Below are positions 9,731-20,151 of a stretch of DNA of 64,000 nucleotides, piece by piece. Within the stretch, counting starts at the first letter, position 1, and each line of letters starts with the position of its first letter. The stretch covers positions 15,040 through 79,039 of the forward strand of contig CALCRE010000293.1 in NCBI GenBank assembly GCA_937894465.1, given 5' to 3'. The position numbers and the translations under genes are program-made. The DNA is from an uncultured Clostridia bacterium. Lineage in GTDB: Bacteria; Bacillota; Clostridia; JAAYHZ01. The notes under the pieces were generated by a model. That model was given only the letters and a program-made list of their open reading frames with translations, did not search any database and was not told where the DNA came from.

Positions 9731-11389
9731 TTACGACGCTGATTGTGTTTCCCGTTCAATTCCTTTTTGAATGATCTTATCCAATTTACTGTACCAACTT
9801 GGGCTTAATGTTTCCACTTGGACATTGTCACCCTGTTTGAAAATTCTTTTTGCAGTAACATAATAACCGGTCATACCATTTTGTTTTACAACAACTTGCC
9901 CGGGTTGAAGCGTGTTCACTTTTTCTTCAACCACATTGAAAGGATATTCTTTTTCCACCTTTGTCTCAACGGTAATGGTTCGTCCCGGATGTTCATTGGT
10001 TCCGCGGAATACTATTTCCACAGCTTTATCCTTGATAATCGCTTCAACTTTTATAGGGTAAGTTGTGTTGTTACGGAATTTAAAATCCACAGCACCCCAT
10101 GCTACCGTGGCATCTGTTCCTAAATCCACATAACTTACTGTAAACTGATGATTCAACCGCTCCACGATTTCCATCCCGGCATATAAAGCCACATTGTATA
10201 ACAAGGAAGAAACCTGGCAAATACCTCCGCCGTAGTCATCTTCAATCCGTCCGCTGATATAAACGTGAGCAGCTTTAAATCCTCTTGCAGCCGACCTTTC
10301 TCCTACCACATCATTAAAAGAAAAAACATCTCCGGGGGCTAAGACCTTTCCATTAATGTTTTGCGCAACCAAACGAATATTGTGTCCCCTGTTAATGGTG
10401 TTTTGATCATATTCGCTATATACCGTCAATCTGCGATCCAACACATCTTTATAGATCTTAGATTGGATATCTTGACTTTTTACATCCGGAATCACATTTT
10501 GAATACTTAAGGGGATGATGATGTTTTCTTTCATGCCCATTTCCTTAACCGATTGTTCCAGGATCGCTTTATCTACGGTCTTTCCCGGTTTTTCAGGAAC
10601 AATAAGCACCTCATTGTTTTCCACTTTAAATGTTGCAGGTTCCTCTTTTACATAAACAGAGGAGAAAATTGTAGCGGCATCAATGTTTTTTCTTGGATAT
10701 ACGGATATTTCCGCTTTATACTCGGCACTTTCCAGCTTATCCAACGAATCATAAATTTGATCAGCCAATTTAGTGCGATTTAACTCTTTTCCATCGGTTC
10801 CTGCTTTTAAAATGATTTCAGTATCGGTAATATCATATGAATTATCAATCCGTTCCACGAAAATGTCATCATAGATTTGAGTTATGATTTGCTCTACAGC
10901 CAGCTCATCGTAAGTGGCTCGGGTATAAAATTTCTTTTGATTCAAATAAGCCGATATGATTTCAAACACTCTGTCCTTTTTCGTACCCGTTCGGCCGATA
11001 CTCCATACTTGATCTACCGTTTCGTCTATGTTCACCGAAATCCCCACATCAGTATATTTGATCACACGAATTTGGTCATTGTATTTCACTGTAATGGTTT
11101 TTTGTTCAAGAACTTCTTTTTCATTTTTGATCAACAGTTGTCTTAATTCATCCTTTGACATACCGCTGACATCTATCTCATTGACCGTGATTCCCTTATA
11201 AATGACTTCAAGTTCTAAAAGATTCCCGAATAGAACTACCGCATAAGACGATGCACCGATCAGCAATACCGCTAGAAAAACCAGTATAATATTTATTGAG
11301 GAAACTCCCCTTTTATCAAAAATTAAATTAAACAAAAGCAACACTCCATTTTTACAAGTATCTATACTTATATTATTACAAGTAAGCAA
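9731..11389 (-). CDS. VanW-family cell-envelope protein with peptidoglycan-binding-like and G5-like regions
   Basis: A 552-residue single-pass or secreted protein. One hydrophobic segment (about residues 33-55) precedes repeated 'NEIDVSGMSKDEL'-type peptidoglycan-binding-4 segments. A VanW core follows at about residues 330-465 (GDVFSFNDVVG, GGGICQVSSLLYN), then a G5-like tail. The family is associated with the envelope and sometimes with glycopeptide resistance clusters, but no van genes are nearby and its activity is unknown. The start is uncertain: the long frame begins at 11389, but GGAG lies 8 nt before a TTG 18 codons in, which would put the start close to the membrane segment. Confidence 0.85.
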   Translation of the reverse strand: MLTCNNISIDTCKNGVLLLFNLIFDKRGVSSINIILVFLAVLLIGASSYAVVLFGNLLELEVIYKGITVNEIDVSGMSKDELRQLLIKNEKEVLEQKTITVKYNDQIRVIKYTDVGISVNIDETVDQVWSIGRTGTKKDRVFEIISAYLNQKKFYTRATYDELAVEQIITQIYDDIFVERIDNSYDITDTEIILKAGTDGKELNRTKLADQIYDSLDKLESAEYKAEISVYPRKNIDAATIFSSVYVKEEPATFKVENNEVLIVPEKPGKTVDKAILEQSVKEMGMKENIIIPLSIQNVIPDVKSQDIQSKIYKDVLDRRLTVYSEYDQNTINRGHNIRLVAQNINGKVLAPGDVFSFNDVVGERSAARGFKAAHVYISGRIEDDYGGGICQVSSLLYNVALYAGMEIVERLNHQFTVSYVDLGTDATVAWGAVDFKFRNNTTYPIKVEAIIKDKAVEIVFRGTNEHPGRTITVETKVEKEYPFNVVEEKVNTLQPGQVVVKQNGMTGYYVTAKRIFKQGDNVQVETLSPSWYSKLDKIIQKGIERETQSAS

Positions 11390-11639
11390 CCGAAAAACAA
11401 TAATTAATAATTATATTATTTGGCTTATTTAACCTTTATCACAAAACAAAGGTCAGCCTTTTTTCCCCCCACTTTTTGAATCCGGCCCCTTCTTTGATTC
11501 CTTCGATTATATCACACAAATATCGAATAAACTATATCACTTTTAAATTTTTTCAAGAAAAACTGAGCAATTGGAATATTCCGGTACCCATTGCACATAA
11601 TCATTCATATGATGTTATTGTTAAAGGAGGCAATTTGTC

Positions 11640-11993
11640 ATGCGTATAACACTATTTAAAAAGAAAACCATCCGTTCCATATCATTAAAACACTTTTTTA
11701 ATGAGAAAAAGGTTCAACCGAACAATATTACAGTGGATGATGAATCAAAAAAGTTTTCCAACCAAGAGCTGTTGGATGCCATTAAAATTGCTAAAGATGA
11801 TTTGGACTTGGCAATGGAACATTTTCATTATGCAATGACTCCGGAAATCATCGACGGTTGTATTTATAAAATAAAAGCTTGCATGGAGTACTATCAATAT
11901 TTGTTAAAGTTAGCCAAGAAACAGGATCTGACTACATCATACATACCTTATCAACTAAAAAAAAGTAGTAAAAAAGAGGTGGCGGTTCTATGA
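11640..11993 (+). CDS. YaaL-like DUF2508 family protein
   Basis: A 117-residue soluble protein. Its central region (ELLDAIKIAKDDLDLAMEHF ... YYQYLLKLAKK) matches the DUF2508/YaaL pattern of small helical proteins. It overlaps bofA by 4 nt (ATGA), the same yaaL-bofA pairing as in Bacillus subtilis, which supports the assignment. AAAGGAGG lies upstream of ATG. No molecular function is known. The basic N-terminal ~35 residues are longer than in typical YaaL. Confidence 0.75.
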   Translation: MRITLFKKKTIRSISLKHFFNEKKVQPNNITVDDESKKFSNQELLDAIKIAKDDLDLAMEHFHYAMTPEIIDGCIYKIKACMEYYQYLLKLAKKQDLTTSYIPYQLKKSSKKEVAVL

Positions 11994-12172
11994 AAACCCT
12001 TATAAAATTTATTGTCCATATCTTGTTTGGAGCGGCTTTTTTATTTCTTCTAAATCGCATATGTGCAGGAACCGAATACACACTCCCCTTAAACCTTTAT
12101 ACGGTTGTATGTACCGGCCTTTTCGGAGTTCCCGGTGTCATTTTACTCATATCTATGAAATTCATCCTGTAA
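11990..12172 (+). CDS. bofA: Pro-sigma-K processing inhibitor BofA family protein
   Basis: A 60-residue membrane protein with two hydrophobic segments and the BofA family signature in LPLNLYTVVCTGLFGVPGVI. In Bacillus, BofA sits in the mother-cell membrane around the forespore and holds the SpoIVFB protease inactive until the forespore signals, timing pro-sigma-K cleavage. It is coupled to the YaaL-like gene. It is shorter than B. subtilis BofA (87 aa), having only a brief N terminus. Confidence 0.85.
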   Translation: MKTLIKFIVHILFGAAFLFLLNRICAGTEYTLPLNLYTVVCTGLFGVPGVILLISMKFIL

Positions 12173-12218
12173 TCCTTAAACACTTGTATACAAAATACAA
12201 ATTTTTTTCTCCTGAGTA

Positions 12219-12301
12219 TTTCAAAATGCATACTTTTATGATAAGATGTATCTTGGTAATAACATGCACATAGACTATGTCGTTATCTAAATAACGACAT
12301 A
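12219..12301 (+). promoter_or_regulatory. nifJ promoter with perfect inverted-repeat operator candidate
   Basis: Candidate sigma-A promoter TTTCAA (12219) with 17 nt to TAAGAT (12242-12247), preceded by an extended TG. About 25 nt downstream of the expected start is a perfect 11-bp inverted repeat with a 4-nt centre (12276-12301; half-site ATGTCGTTAT). It resembles a degenerate Rex-type site (5 of 7 bases per half against TTGTTAA-N4-TTAACAA), which would suit a redox-controlled PFOR; another repressor is possible. Confidence 0.45.
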
Positions 12302-12347
12302 TTTCATATTACATATGCAAAATTAATATTTAAAGGAGAAAGAGAAT

Positions 12348-15300
12348 ATGGGTAAAAAGATGCAGACGATGGATGGAAACACCGCTGCGGCGCACGTTGC
12401 GTATGCCTTTACCGAGGTAGCCGGTATATATCCGATCACACCTTCTTCGACAATGGCAGAGTATGTTGACGAATGGGCATCAAAAGGACGTAAGAACATT
12501 TTCGGACAACCCGTTAAAGTCGTTGAAATGCAATCAGAAGGCGGAGCTGCAGGTGTTGTTCACGGATCTTTGCAAGCAGGTGCTTTGACAACAACATTTA
12601 CAGCATCTCAAGGGCTGTTGCTAATGATTCCTAACATGTATAAAATCGCAGGTGAATTACTTCCGGGGGTTTTCCACGTTAGTGCACGTGCATTAGCCTC
12701 TCATGCGCTTTCCATCTTCGGAGATCATTCCGACGTAATGGCATGTCGCCAAACAGGTTTTGCACTTTTAGCATCCGGCGGAATACAAGAAGTCATGGAC
12801 ATTGCAGGTGTTGCACACTTAAGTGCCCTCAAAGGACGAGTACCTTTCGTACATTTCTTTGACGGATTCAGATCTTCACATGAAATTCAAAAAATCGAAG
12901 TAATGGATTATGACGATTTAAAGGGTTTGGTGGATGTTAAAGCATTGAAAGAATTCCGTGAGAGAGCCTTAAATCCGAATCGTCCGGTTTTAAGGGGAAC
13001 GGCTCAAAATCCGGACATCTTCTTCCAAGCAAGAGAGTCCTCGAATACATATTATGAGAACATTCCGGCTGTTGTAGAAGAGTACATGGAAAAAATAAAC
13101 GAATTGACCGGTAGAAAATACGGATTGTTTAATTATTACGGTGCTCCGGATGCTGAGAGAGTTATCATTGCTATGGGTTCTGTCACTGAAACCATTGATG
13201 AAACCGTAGATTATTTAATCTCCAAGGGAGAAAAGGTCGGTGTTTTGAAAGTTCATTTATACAGACCGTTCTCTATTGAACACTTCTTAAAAGAAATGCC
13301 TGAAACAGTGAAAAAGATCGCTGTTCTAGACAGAACAAAGGAACCCGGCTCACTCGGTGAACCTTTATACTTGGACGTATGCGCTGTTTACAAAAACAAA
13401 TGTGATGCACCGCAAATCGTAGGCGGAAGATACGGTTTAGGTTCAAAAGATACAACTCCTGAACAAATCGTTTCAGTATTTGACAACTTGAAATCAGATG
13501 AACCTAAAAACGGATTTACCATCGGTATCATTGATGATGTCACTCATACTTCATTACCTCTAGGAGAAGAAGTAGACACAACACCGGAAGGAACAGTCAG
13601 CTGTAAATTCTGGGGATTAGGCAGCGACGGTACAGTCGGTGCTAACAAAAACGCCATTAAGATCATCGGAGATAACACCGATAAATATGTACAAGCATAC
13701 TTCTCATACGACTCCAAAAAATCCGGTGGTATCACCGTTTCTCACTTGAGATTCGGAGATAAACCCATCAAATCAACATATTTGATCAAGAAAGCCAATT
13801 TCCTGGCTTGCCATAATCCGTCTTATGTTCATAAGTACGACATGGTGTCGGATATTAAAAAAGGTGGAACCTTCTTGTTGAATTGCGGATGGAACATGGA
13901 AGAGCTCGAATCCAATTTGCCGGCTAAAACGAAACGTTATTTGGCTAAAAACGATATTAAGTTCTATACCATAGACGGTGTTAAGATTGCTCGTGACATC
14001 GGATTAGGCGGAAGAACCAACATGGTTATGATGGCAGCTTTCTTTAACTTGGCAAACATTATTCCCATTGAAGAAGCAGTCAAACATATGGAAAACGCCA
14101 TTGTGAAATCTTATGGCAAATTTGGTGACAAGGTTGTTGCCATGAATAAAGAAGCTGTTCAAAAAGGTATTGAACTACTACATAAAGTTAATGTACCTGC
14201 TTCCTGGGCAGATGCAAAAGATGCTCCAAAAGCTGATGTGAAGGACAGATCGAAATTCTTGACCGACTTTGTTGATGTAATCAATGCGCAAGACGGTGAT
14301 TCGTTACCGGTCAGTGCTTTTAAAGGTATGGAAGACGGAACATTCCCACAAGCTTTATCCAAGTTTGAAAAGAGAGGAATCGCACCTGTGGTTCCGGAAT
14401 GGATCCCGGAAAACTGCATACAGTGTAACCAATGTTCTTATGTATGTCCTCATGCCGTCATTCGTCCTTTCCTTTTGAATAAAGAAGAGGAAGCAAGTAA
14501 GCCCGCTGATTTCAATACTTTGAAAGCAAATGGGAAAGGCTTTGAAGATTATACATTCAGAATTCAGGTTTCCTTGATGGACTGCGTAGGATGCGGAAGC
14601 TGTGCTGATGTTTGTCCCGCAAAGAATAAAGCTTTGGTTATGAAAGAATTCGATACACAACATGTCCAAGAAAAGAATTGGGAATATGCAATGTCATTGA
14701 GCAAGAAACCCAATCCGATGAAAAAGAATACAGTCAAGGGATCGCAGTTTGAGACTCCGTACTTGGAATTCTCCGGTGCATGCCCGGGTTGTGGTGAAAC
14801 ACCGTACTTGAAGCTGGTTACTCAATTCTTCGGAGATCGTATGATGATTGCCAATGCCACCGGATGTTCATCCATCTGGGGCGGAAGCGCACCTTCCACA
14901 CCTTATGCCGTTAATGATGAAGGCAAAGGTCCTGCTTGGGCAAACTCATTGTTCGAGGACAATGCTGAATACGGTTTGGGTATGTATCATGGCGTTAAGC
15001 AGATACAAGAAAAAATCCAAGAACTGAATACAGAATTGATGTCAAAAGACGTTAGCGACGATATTAAAGCCGCATGCCAAAAATGGATTGATACCCGTAC
15101 GGACGGCGAAGCATCCATTGGCGCATCTGCTGACCTTGTGAGCGCACTTGAATCCATTAATTCCGATGATGCCGCTGTTAAGGCAATCGTTGCTGAGTTG
15201 TTGGAGAAAAAGGACTATATGGTCAAGCGTTCCCAATGGATCATCGGTGGAGACGGATGGGCATATGATATCGGTTTCGGCGGGTTAGACCACGTTCTTG

Positions 15301-15878
15301 CATCCGGAGAGGATATTAATGTTTTGGTATTTGACACCGAAGTATACTCTAACACCGGTGGTCAAGCTTCAAAAGCAACACCCACAGGTAGTGTAGCTCA
15401 GTTTGCCGCTGCCGGTAAAGCAACCGGAAAGAAAGACTTGGGCAGAATTGCCATGACATATGGATATGTATATGTTGCACAAGTTGCTATGGGTGCAAAC
15501 CAAAACCAATTGATCAAGGCTATCACAGAAGCTGAACAATATAACGGACCTTCTTTGATCATTGCTTATGCTCCTTGTATCAATCACGGTATCAAAGCAG
15601 GTATGAGTTGCACACAAGCACAAGAAAAGAATGCCGTTGAATCCGGTTACTGGCACTTATACAGATACAATCCCGAATTGGCAAAGGAAAACAAGAACCC
15701 CTTCGTACTCGATTCCAAGGAACCCAAGCTAAGCTACCAAGACTTCTTGAATAGTGAATCAAGGTATGCTCGTTTGTTGAAATCTTCTCCGGATAGAGCC
15801 AAGGAACTGTTCGAAAAATCCGAAGCGGATGCGAAGTTCAGATATGAATCTTATAAGAAAATGGCTGAACAAGAGTAA
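12348..15878 (+). CDS. nifJ: Pyruvate:ferredoxin (flavodoxin) oxidoreductase
   Basis: Single-chain PFOR of 1176 residues, the usual length. It oxidises pyruvate with CoA to acetyl-CoA and CO2, passing electrons to ferredoxin in the cytoplasm. Domains are all visible: N-terminal domain I with YPITPSSTMAEY, the gamma-like segment, a two-[4Fe-4S] ferredoxin domain (first cysteines near residues 689 and 746), the proximal cluster ligands CPGCGETPY near 812, and the TPP-binding GDGWAYDIGFGG near 967 with DTEVYSNTGGQ. The start has AAAGGAGAAAG. A strong terminator follows; a palindrome lies in the leader. It supplies reduced ferredoxin and acetyl-CoA and anchors the anaerobic interpretation. Confidence 0.98.
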   Translation: MGKKMQTMDGNTAAAHVAYAFTEVAGIYPITPSSTMAEYVDEWASKGRKNIFGQPVKVVEMQSEGGAAGVVHGSLQAGALTTTFTASQGLLLMIPNMYKIAGELLPGVFHVSARALASHALSIFGDHSDVMACRQTGFALLASGGIQEVMDIAGVAHLSALKGRVPFVHFFDGFRSSHEIQKIEVMDYDDLKGLVDVKALKEFRERALNPNRPVLRGTAQNPDIFFQARESSNTYYENIPAVVEEYMEKINELTGRKYGLFNYYGAPDAERVIIAMGSVTETIDETVDYLISKGEKVGVLKVHLYRPFSIEHFLKEMPETVKKIAVLDRTKEPGSLGEPLYLDVCAVYKNKCDAPQIVGGRYGLGSKDTTPEQIVSVFDNLKSDEPKNGFTIGIIDDVTHTSLPLGEEVDTTPEGTVSCKFWGLGSDGTVGANKNAIKIIGDNTDKYVQAYFSYDSKKSGGITVSHLRFGDKPIKSTYLIKKANFLACHNPSYVHKYDMVSDIKKGGTFLLNCGWNMEELESNLPAKTKRYLAKNDIKFYTIDGVKIARDIGLGGRTNMVMMAAFFNLANIIPIEEAVKHMENAIVKSYGKFGDKVVAMNKEAVQKGIELLHKVNVPASWADAKDAPKADVKDRSKFLTDFVDVINAQDGDSLPVSAFKGMEDGTFPQALSKFEKRGIAPVVPEWIPENCIQCNQCSYVCPHAVIRPFLLNKEEEASKPADFNTLKANGKGFEDYTFRIQVSLMDCVGCGSCADVCPAKNKALVMKEFDTQHVQEKNWEYAMSLSKKPNPMKKNTVKGSQFETPYLEFSGACPGCGETPYLKLVTQFFGDRMMIANATGCSSIWGGSAPSTPYAVNDEGKGPAWANSLFEDNAEYGLGMYHGVKQIQEKIQELNTELMSKDVSDDIKAACQKWIDTRTDGEASIGASADLVSALESINSDDAAVKAIVAELLEKKDYMVKRSQWIIGGDGWAYDIGFGGLDHVLASGEDINVLVFDTEVYSNTGGQASKATPTGSVAQFAAAGKATGKKDLGRIAMTYGYVYVAQVAMGANQNQLIKAITEAEQYNGPSLIIAYAPCINHGIKAGMSCTQAQEKNAVESGYWHLYRYNPELAKENKNPFVLDSKEPKLSYQDFLNSESRYARLLKSSPDRAKELFEKSEADAKFRYESYKKMAEQE

Positions 15879-15912
15879 AAGAACTTAAAAACTTACAGGA
15901 TACATTATATAG

Positions 15913-15940
15913 AAAAGCACCGGTTGTCCGGTGCTTTTTA
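15913..15940 (+). terminator. nifJ terminator
   Basis: Perfect 11-bp stem AAAAGCACCGG / CCGGTGCTTTT with a TTGT loop (15913-15938) running into T-rich sequence, 34 nt after the nifJ stop. Confidence 0.9.
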
Positions 15941-16039
15941 ATATGTTAATGTCATTTACCTGCCATATTAAAACATAATCCCTTCTTTGTTTTCATATAT
16001 TGAGAATAGCTGTACTACATAGGCGGAGGGATATGACAT

Positions 16040-17023
16040 ATGGAAATAGAGAAAATGATTGAGACGAATTATGATATAAAAGTATCTTCCTATATACCTT
16101 ATCGAGACGGATTTATTATCAATGCACAAGATAAGAAAAAGTATTTCTTTAAATCGGTTAATATCTCGGAAGAGCGTTTGATGTTTATTGACGGTTTAAA
16201 AAAGTATCTGGCCCAAAACGGTTTTCATAATACCGACCGATACTTGGAAACACATACGCAATCCATTTGTATTGCCGAGGAAAATATTCGATTTGTACTT
16301 ACGGATTTTATCGCGGGCAGAGAATGTGATTTTTTTGATGCGAATGACATCACCGATGCCACACGCTTATTAGCCAACTTCCATAAATGCGCCAAAGGAT
16401 ATGATCATCCGGACAATAATTATATGCAAAATTATTTGGGGATGACACCAAAGTGGTATGCCAAAAAAATCAAAGAGTTCAATCGTATCAAAAGTCGCGC
16501 ATCTTTTCGTAAAACCAAGTTTGATTCTCTCCTTATGGAACACATAGACTACTTTATAGAACGAAGCACAACCTGTCTGACAAAACTAAAGCAATCCAAT
16601 TATTTGGAGTTGGTCAAGAAAGCATATAACCGGCTTCCGATTTGCCACAACGATTTTTCATATTACTCCATTTTATGTAGTGAGAAAGGGTTATTTGTCA
16701 TCAACTTTGATTCATGTCAATATGAATTATGTGTTTTTGACTTGATGGACTTTATGGTGAGGAGATTGCGAAAATGTAATTGGGATATTGATGAAGCCAA
16801 AAGAATACTGGTCATATACAATGAAATTATCCCATTGTCCAAGGATGAAATGGACTTGTTGAAAATTATTATACGTTTTCCGGAAAAACTATGTAAGACC
16901 ATAAATCGATACTACAACAGCAAAAAAAGCAAAGCCAAAACCGGTTATTTATTAAAACTACAGGAAATCATTGACGAGATCCCTTATTATGAAACATTTA
17001 TCACTAAGTTTAGCGATCTATAA
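16040..17023 (+). CDS. CotS-family spore coat protein (kinase-like fold)
   Basis: A 327-residue protein of the CotS/YsxE/YutH group, which has an aminoglycoside-phosphotransferase/protein-kinase-like fold. The catalytic-loop equivalent is CHNDFSYYSI (normally HGDxxxxN) and the metal-site equivalent is VINFDSCQYE (normally DFxxxxxG). In sporulators these are coat or coat-maturation proteins; enzymatic activity is uncertain. GGAGGG precedes the ATG. It is tail-to-tail with the MFS gene and their stop codons overlap by 6 nt, so there is no room for a terminator between them. Confidence 0.8.
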   Translation: MEIEKMIETNYDIKVSSYIPYRDGFIINAQDKKKYFFKSVNISEERLMFIDGLKKYLAQNGFHNTDRYLETHTQSICIAEENIRFVLTDFIAGRECDFFDANDITDATRLLANFHKCAKGYDHPDNNYMQNYLGMTPKWYAKKIKEFNRIKSRASFRKTKFDSLLMEHIDYFIERSTTCLTKLKQSNYLELVKKAYNRLPICHNDFSYYSILCSEKGLFVINFDSCQYELCVFDLMDFMVRRLRKCNWDIDEAKRILVIYNEIIPLSKDEMDLLKIIIRFPEKLCKTINRYYNSKKSKAKTGYLLKLQEIIDEIPYYETFITKFSDL

Positions 17024-18325
17024 AACAGATACATGATCCCCAAACTTGCTCTTATTCAAGTACAAATACACAATCAACAAGGAGTTCACGATAAAGCTGA
17101 TGATGAATACAAATTGAATCTGGCTGTTGGGGAAAAACTCCCCTGTCATCACAGGCAAATTGACACGAAGAAGGTTTCCGGCAAAGGGACCTAAAATGCA
17201 TCCGACTCCCACGACCATATTGTAAAAACCCTCGTACACGGATTTTTGTAAGGCCGGCATGCTATTAAATCTTAAATTCAATGTAGCTAATACCAAGCCG
17301 CTATTTGCGATTCCGGAAAAGGCATGGGACAAGAAAAGCACCCAGACACTTTTGTTGGTGGCAAAAGCCCAGCTGATGTACTCAAGGCTAAAACACACCA
17401 GGCAACCAATAAAAACCGCATACCAACCTTTCTTTATACCCATCCTCCCCCATACGGGCGAGACCACCCCTTGGACAATCATTCGAAAAGAAAAAAGGAC
17501 AGAGTACAATAAATAGGAGATCTCCATGTACCTAAGCATATATATATTCCGGAAGGAGTAGCATAACCATGCAATAAAAAAGAAAATCGCAATATAAAGG
17601 GTCAGATTACGAAAAGACTTGTTTTTTAAGGGAATCGTGATCAAATCCGCCAACTTGGTCTTTTCTTCGGACAGATGATACTCCACATCGGTGATTCTAC
17701 GTAATTGATAGTATTGTATCATAGCTAATAAGAAGGCTACGCCGTATATGATGAGAAACCCGGTATACCCTCTATGAAAGTAATCCAAAACAAATCCTAA
17801 AACAAAAACTACAACACAAGTCAGGAATTTATCCAGTATCTCCCTTTTGGCAAAATATTCACCTCTATATTGTGGTAGGACAATTTCCATCACCCAAACA
17901 TTCGTACCTGCTGTTACCATACCGTATAAAATGATTCCGACAGCCGTGACAAAAAGTAATATAAGTCCAGCGGTTTCACCTTTTACAAATAAGGGAATGA
18001 GCACGAGGCCACACAATAAAATATATCCGGCCAACTGCATGAGGGAAATGACATTTCTCCTCCGAGTCAATCGTTCAAAAATCAAAGGAGATAGAAACAT
18101 CGGTAAAAAGCTGTACACTGACATGGAAGAAACAATACTCGATAAAGTATCTCCGGCGCCGACGAAAATGGCAAACCCGGATAAATACACCGAGATTGCT
18201 ATCGTACTTGCAGTAAGCCCTCCTGCATTAGCGATATAAAATCTTGTCATATCTTTTTTTGTTTTCTCATCTATATTGGTATAGTTCCCATAGAAAACAA
18301 AAAATTGTTTAATCCTTTTAAACAT
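17018..18325 (-). CDS. MFS transporter (12-TM)
   Basis: A 435-residue major facilitator superfamily protein with about twelve hydrophobic segments. The loop after TM2 carries LSPLIFERLTRRRN, an MFS-like basic loop. The substrate is not recognisable. It begins 18 nt after fhs on the same strand with GGGGAG upstream, so it is probably expressed from the fhs transcript. The N-terminal ~25 residues are a charged cytosolic stretch. Confidence 0.82.
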   Translation of the reverse strand: MFKRIKQFFVFYGNYTNIDEKTKKDMTRFYIANAGGLTASTIAISVYLSGFAIFVGAGDTLSSIVSSMSVYSFLPMFLSPLIFERLTRRRNVISLMQLAGYILLCGLVLIPLFVKGETAGLILLFVTAVGIILYGMVTAGTNVWVMEIVLPQYRGEYFAKREILDKFLTCVVVFVLGFVLDYFHRGYTGFLIIYGVAFLLAMIQYYQLRRITDVEYHLSEEKTKLADLITIPLKNKSFRNLTLYIAIFFFIAWLCYSFRNIYMLRYMEISYLLYSVLFSFRMIVQGVVSPVWGRMGIKKGWYAVFIGCLVCFSLEYISWAFATNKSVWVLFLSHAFSGIANSGLVLATLNLRFNSMPALQKSVYEGFYNMVVGVGCILGPFAGNLLRVNLPVMTGEFFPNSQIQFVFIISFIVNSLLIVYLYLNKSKFGDHVSVL

Positions 18326-18343
18326 TTCTCCCCTTATTCTATA

Positions 18344-20014
18344 TTAAAACAACCCTGTAAACGTTCCGTCACTCAATATATCCATATTTTCAGCGGCCGG
18401 TTTTTTCGGCAGTCCCGGCATGGTCATGATATTTCCTGTGATCACCACGATAAAACCCGCTCCGGCTGACAGCTTCACTTCCCGGACAGTAATCTCGAAA
18501 TCTTCCGGACGCCCTGTTAAACTTGCATCATCAGATAAAGAATACTGAGTTTTGGCCATACATACAGGTAAGTTGGAGAACCCCATCTTCTCTAACTGTT
18601 CAATTTCCTTTTCCGCTGATTTTACATAATTCACACCTGCGCCACCATAAATTTCTGTGACAATCAAGCGGATCTTTTCTTTAATCGGCAAATCCACATC
18701 ATATAAAGGCTTAAAGCTAGAAGGTTCTTTCTCCAATAAGTCCAATAATTTTGCCGCTACATCCAAGCCACCCTCGCCACCTTTGACAAACACATCCGAT
18801 ACAGCAGCTTCCGTTCCGTTTTGACGACACAACTCCATAACTGCTTCTATTTCAGCCTGAGTATCCGTGCCGAAGCGATTGATCACAACTAAAGCAGGAA
18901 CGCCAAACTTTTTGACATTCTCCATATGCTTTTGCAAATTGCAAAAACCATTGCGTACTGCCTCAACATTCTCCACAGAGAGATTTTCGCCGGATATTCC
19001 GCCGTTGTATTTAAGCGCCCGAATAGTTGCCACAATCACAGCTACATCCGGTTTAAGATTTGCATATCTACATTTGATGTCAAAAAACTTTTCTGCCCCC
19101 AAATCGGCACCAAAGCCTGCTTCGGTCACCACGTAATCAGCAAGTTTGAGCCCCATGCGTGTGGCTATGACACTGTTACATCCATGAGCAATATTGGCGA
19201 AAGGCCCTCCGTGTACCAAAGCCGGGGTATTCTCCAATGTCTGAACCAAATTCGGTTTGATGGCATCCTTGAGCAGCAAAGCCATGGCTCCTTGTACTTT
19301 TAAGTCCTCCACTCGGATGGGTTGCCCTGTTACGGAATAAGCAACGACAATTCTCTTGATTCTTTCCTTTAAATCATCCAAATCATTGGCTAAACACAAA
19401 ATGGCCATCAATTCGGATGCTACGGTAATAATGAACCCATCTTCTCTGGGGACACCGTTTATTTTCCCGCCTAGCCCCACAACAATTTCTCGCAAAGCAC
19501 GGTCGTTCATATCCATGGATCTTTTCCACATAATCGAAGCAGGGTGAATATTCAAGCTGTTTCCCTGGTGAATATGGTTGTCTATACAAGCACTTAAAAG
19601 ATTGTTAGCAGCAGTTAAGGCATGCATATCTCCGGTAAAATGAAGGTTGATGTCCTCCATGGGAACCACTTGGGAATATCCGCCTCCGGCAGCGCCGCCT
19701 TTCATCCCCATCACCGGGCCTAACGAAGGTTCCCGTAAACATATGACCGCTTTTTTACCCGCTTTACACAAAGCTTGCCCCAAGCCGATGGTCATGGTGG
19801 TTTTCCCTTCTCCTGCAGGGGTGGGATTAATTGCAGTCACTAATATTAATTTCCCGTCCCTTTTCTCCTTGATCCGGTTAAAAAAGTCCAATGAAATTTT
19901 TGCTTTGTATCGTCCGTATAATTCGATATATTCTTCAGGTATGCCCAATCCACAGGCGATATCCATAATAGGTTTCATATTACACCTAGTGACTATGTCA
20001 ATGTCAGATTTCAT
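18344..20014 (-). CDS. fhs: Formate--tetrahydrofolate ligase
   Basis: ATP-dependent synthesis of 10-formyl-THF from formate and THF, the first methyl-branch step of the Wood-Ljungdahl pathway and a supplier for purine synthesis. P-loop-like [14 protein letters not shown] and the family motifs [20 protein letters not shown] and [10 protein letters not shown] are intact. The open frame extends 26 codons upstream, but starting at ATG 20014 gives 556 residues, the usual length, and GAGGT lies ~7 nt before it. It follows gcvPB across a terminator, so it may have its own promoter. It links functionally with glycine cleavage upstream and AICAR transformylase at 32 kb through the folate C1 pool. Confidence 0.97.
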   Translation of the reverse strand: MKSDIDIVTRCNMKPIMDIACGLGIPEEYIELYGRYKAKISLDFFNRIKEKRDGKLILVTAINPTPAGEGKTTMTIGLGQALCKAGKKAVICLREPSLGPVMGMKGGAAGGGYSQVVPMEDINLHFTGDMHALTAANNLLSACIDNHIHQGNSLNIHPASIMWKRSMDMNDRALREIVVGLGGKINGVPREDGFIITVASELMAILCLANDLDDLKERIKRIVVAYSVTGQPIRVEDLKVQGAMALLLKDAIKPNLVQTLENTPALVHGGPFANIAHGCNSVIATRMGLKLADYVVTEAGFGADLGAEKFFDIKCRYANLKPDVAVIVATIRALKYNGGISGENLSVENVEAVRNGFCNLQKHMENVKKFGVPALVVINRFGTDTQAEIEAVMELCRQNGTEAAVSDVFVKGGEGGLDVAAKLLDLLEKEPSSFKPLYDVDLPIKEKIRLIVTEIYGGAGVNYVKSAEKEIEQLEKMGFSNLPVCMAKTQYSLSDDASLTGRPEDFEITVREVKLSAGAGFIVVITGNIMTMPGLPKKPAAENMDILSDGTFTGLF

Positions 20015-20098
20015 ATATTTACCTCGATTTCTAATGCTTAAAAAACGCATGCATAGATTATATCCGTAACATCTTAATAATTCAATAGACAAATAAAT

Positions 20099-20126
20099 GT
20101 CCGGTTGATCAACCGATCAACCGGAC
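20099..20126 (-). terminator. Terminator at the end of the gcv operon
   Basis: Perfect 12-bp stem GTCCGGTTGATC / GATCAACCGGAC (20099-20110 with 20115-20126) between gcvPB and fhs. The following minus-strand sequence is AT-rich with only a short T run, so termination may be partial. Confidence 0.75.
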
Positions 20127-20151
20127 ACTTATATATTCAAACAATTTTGGT

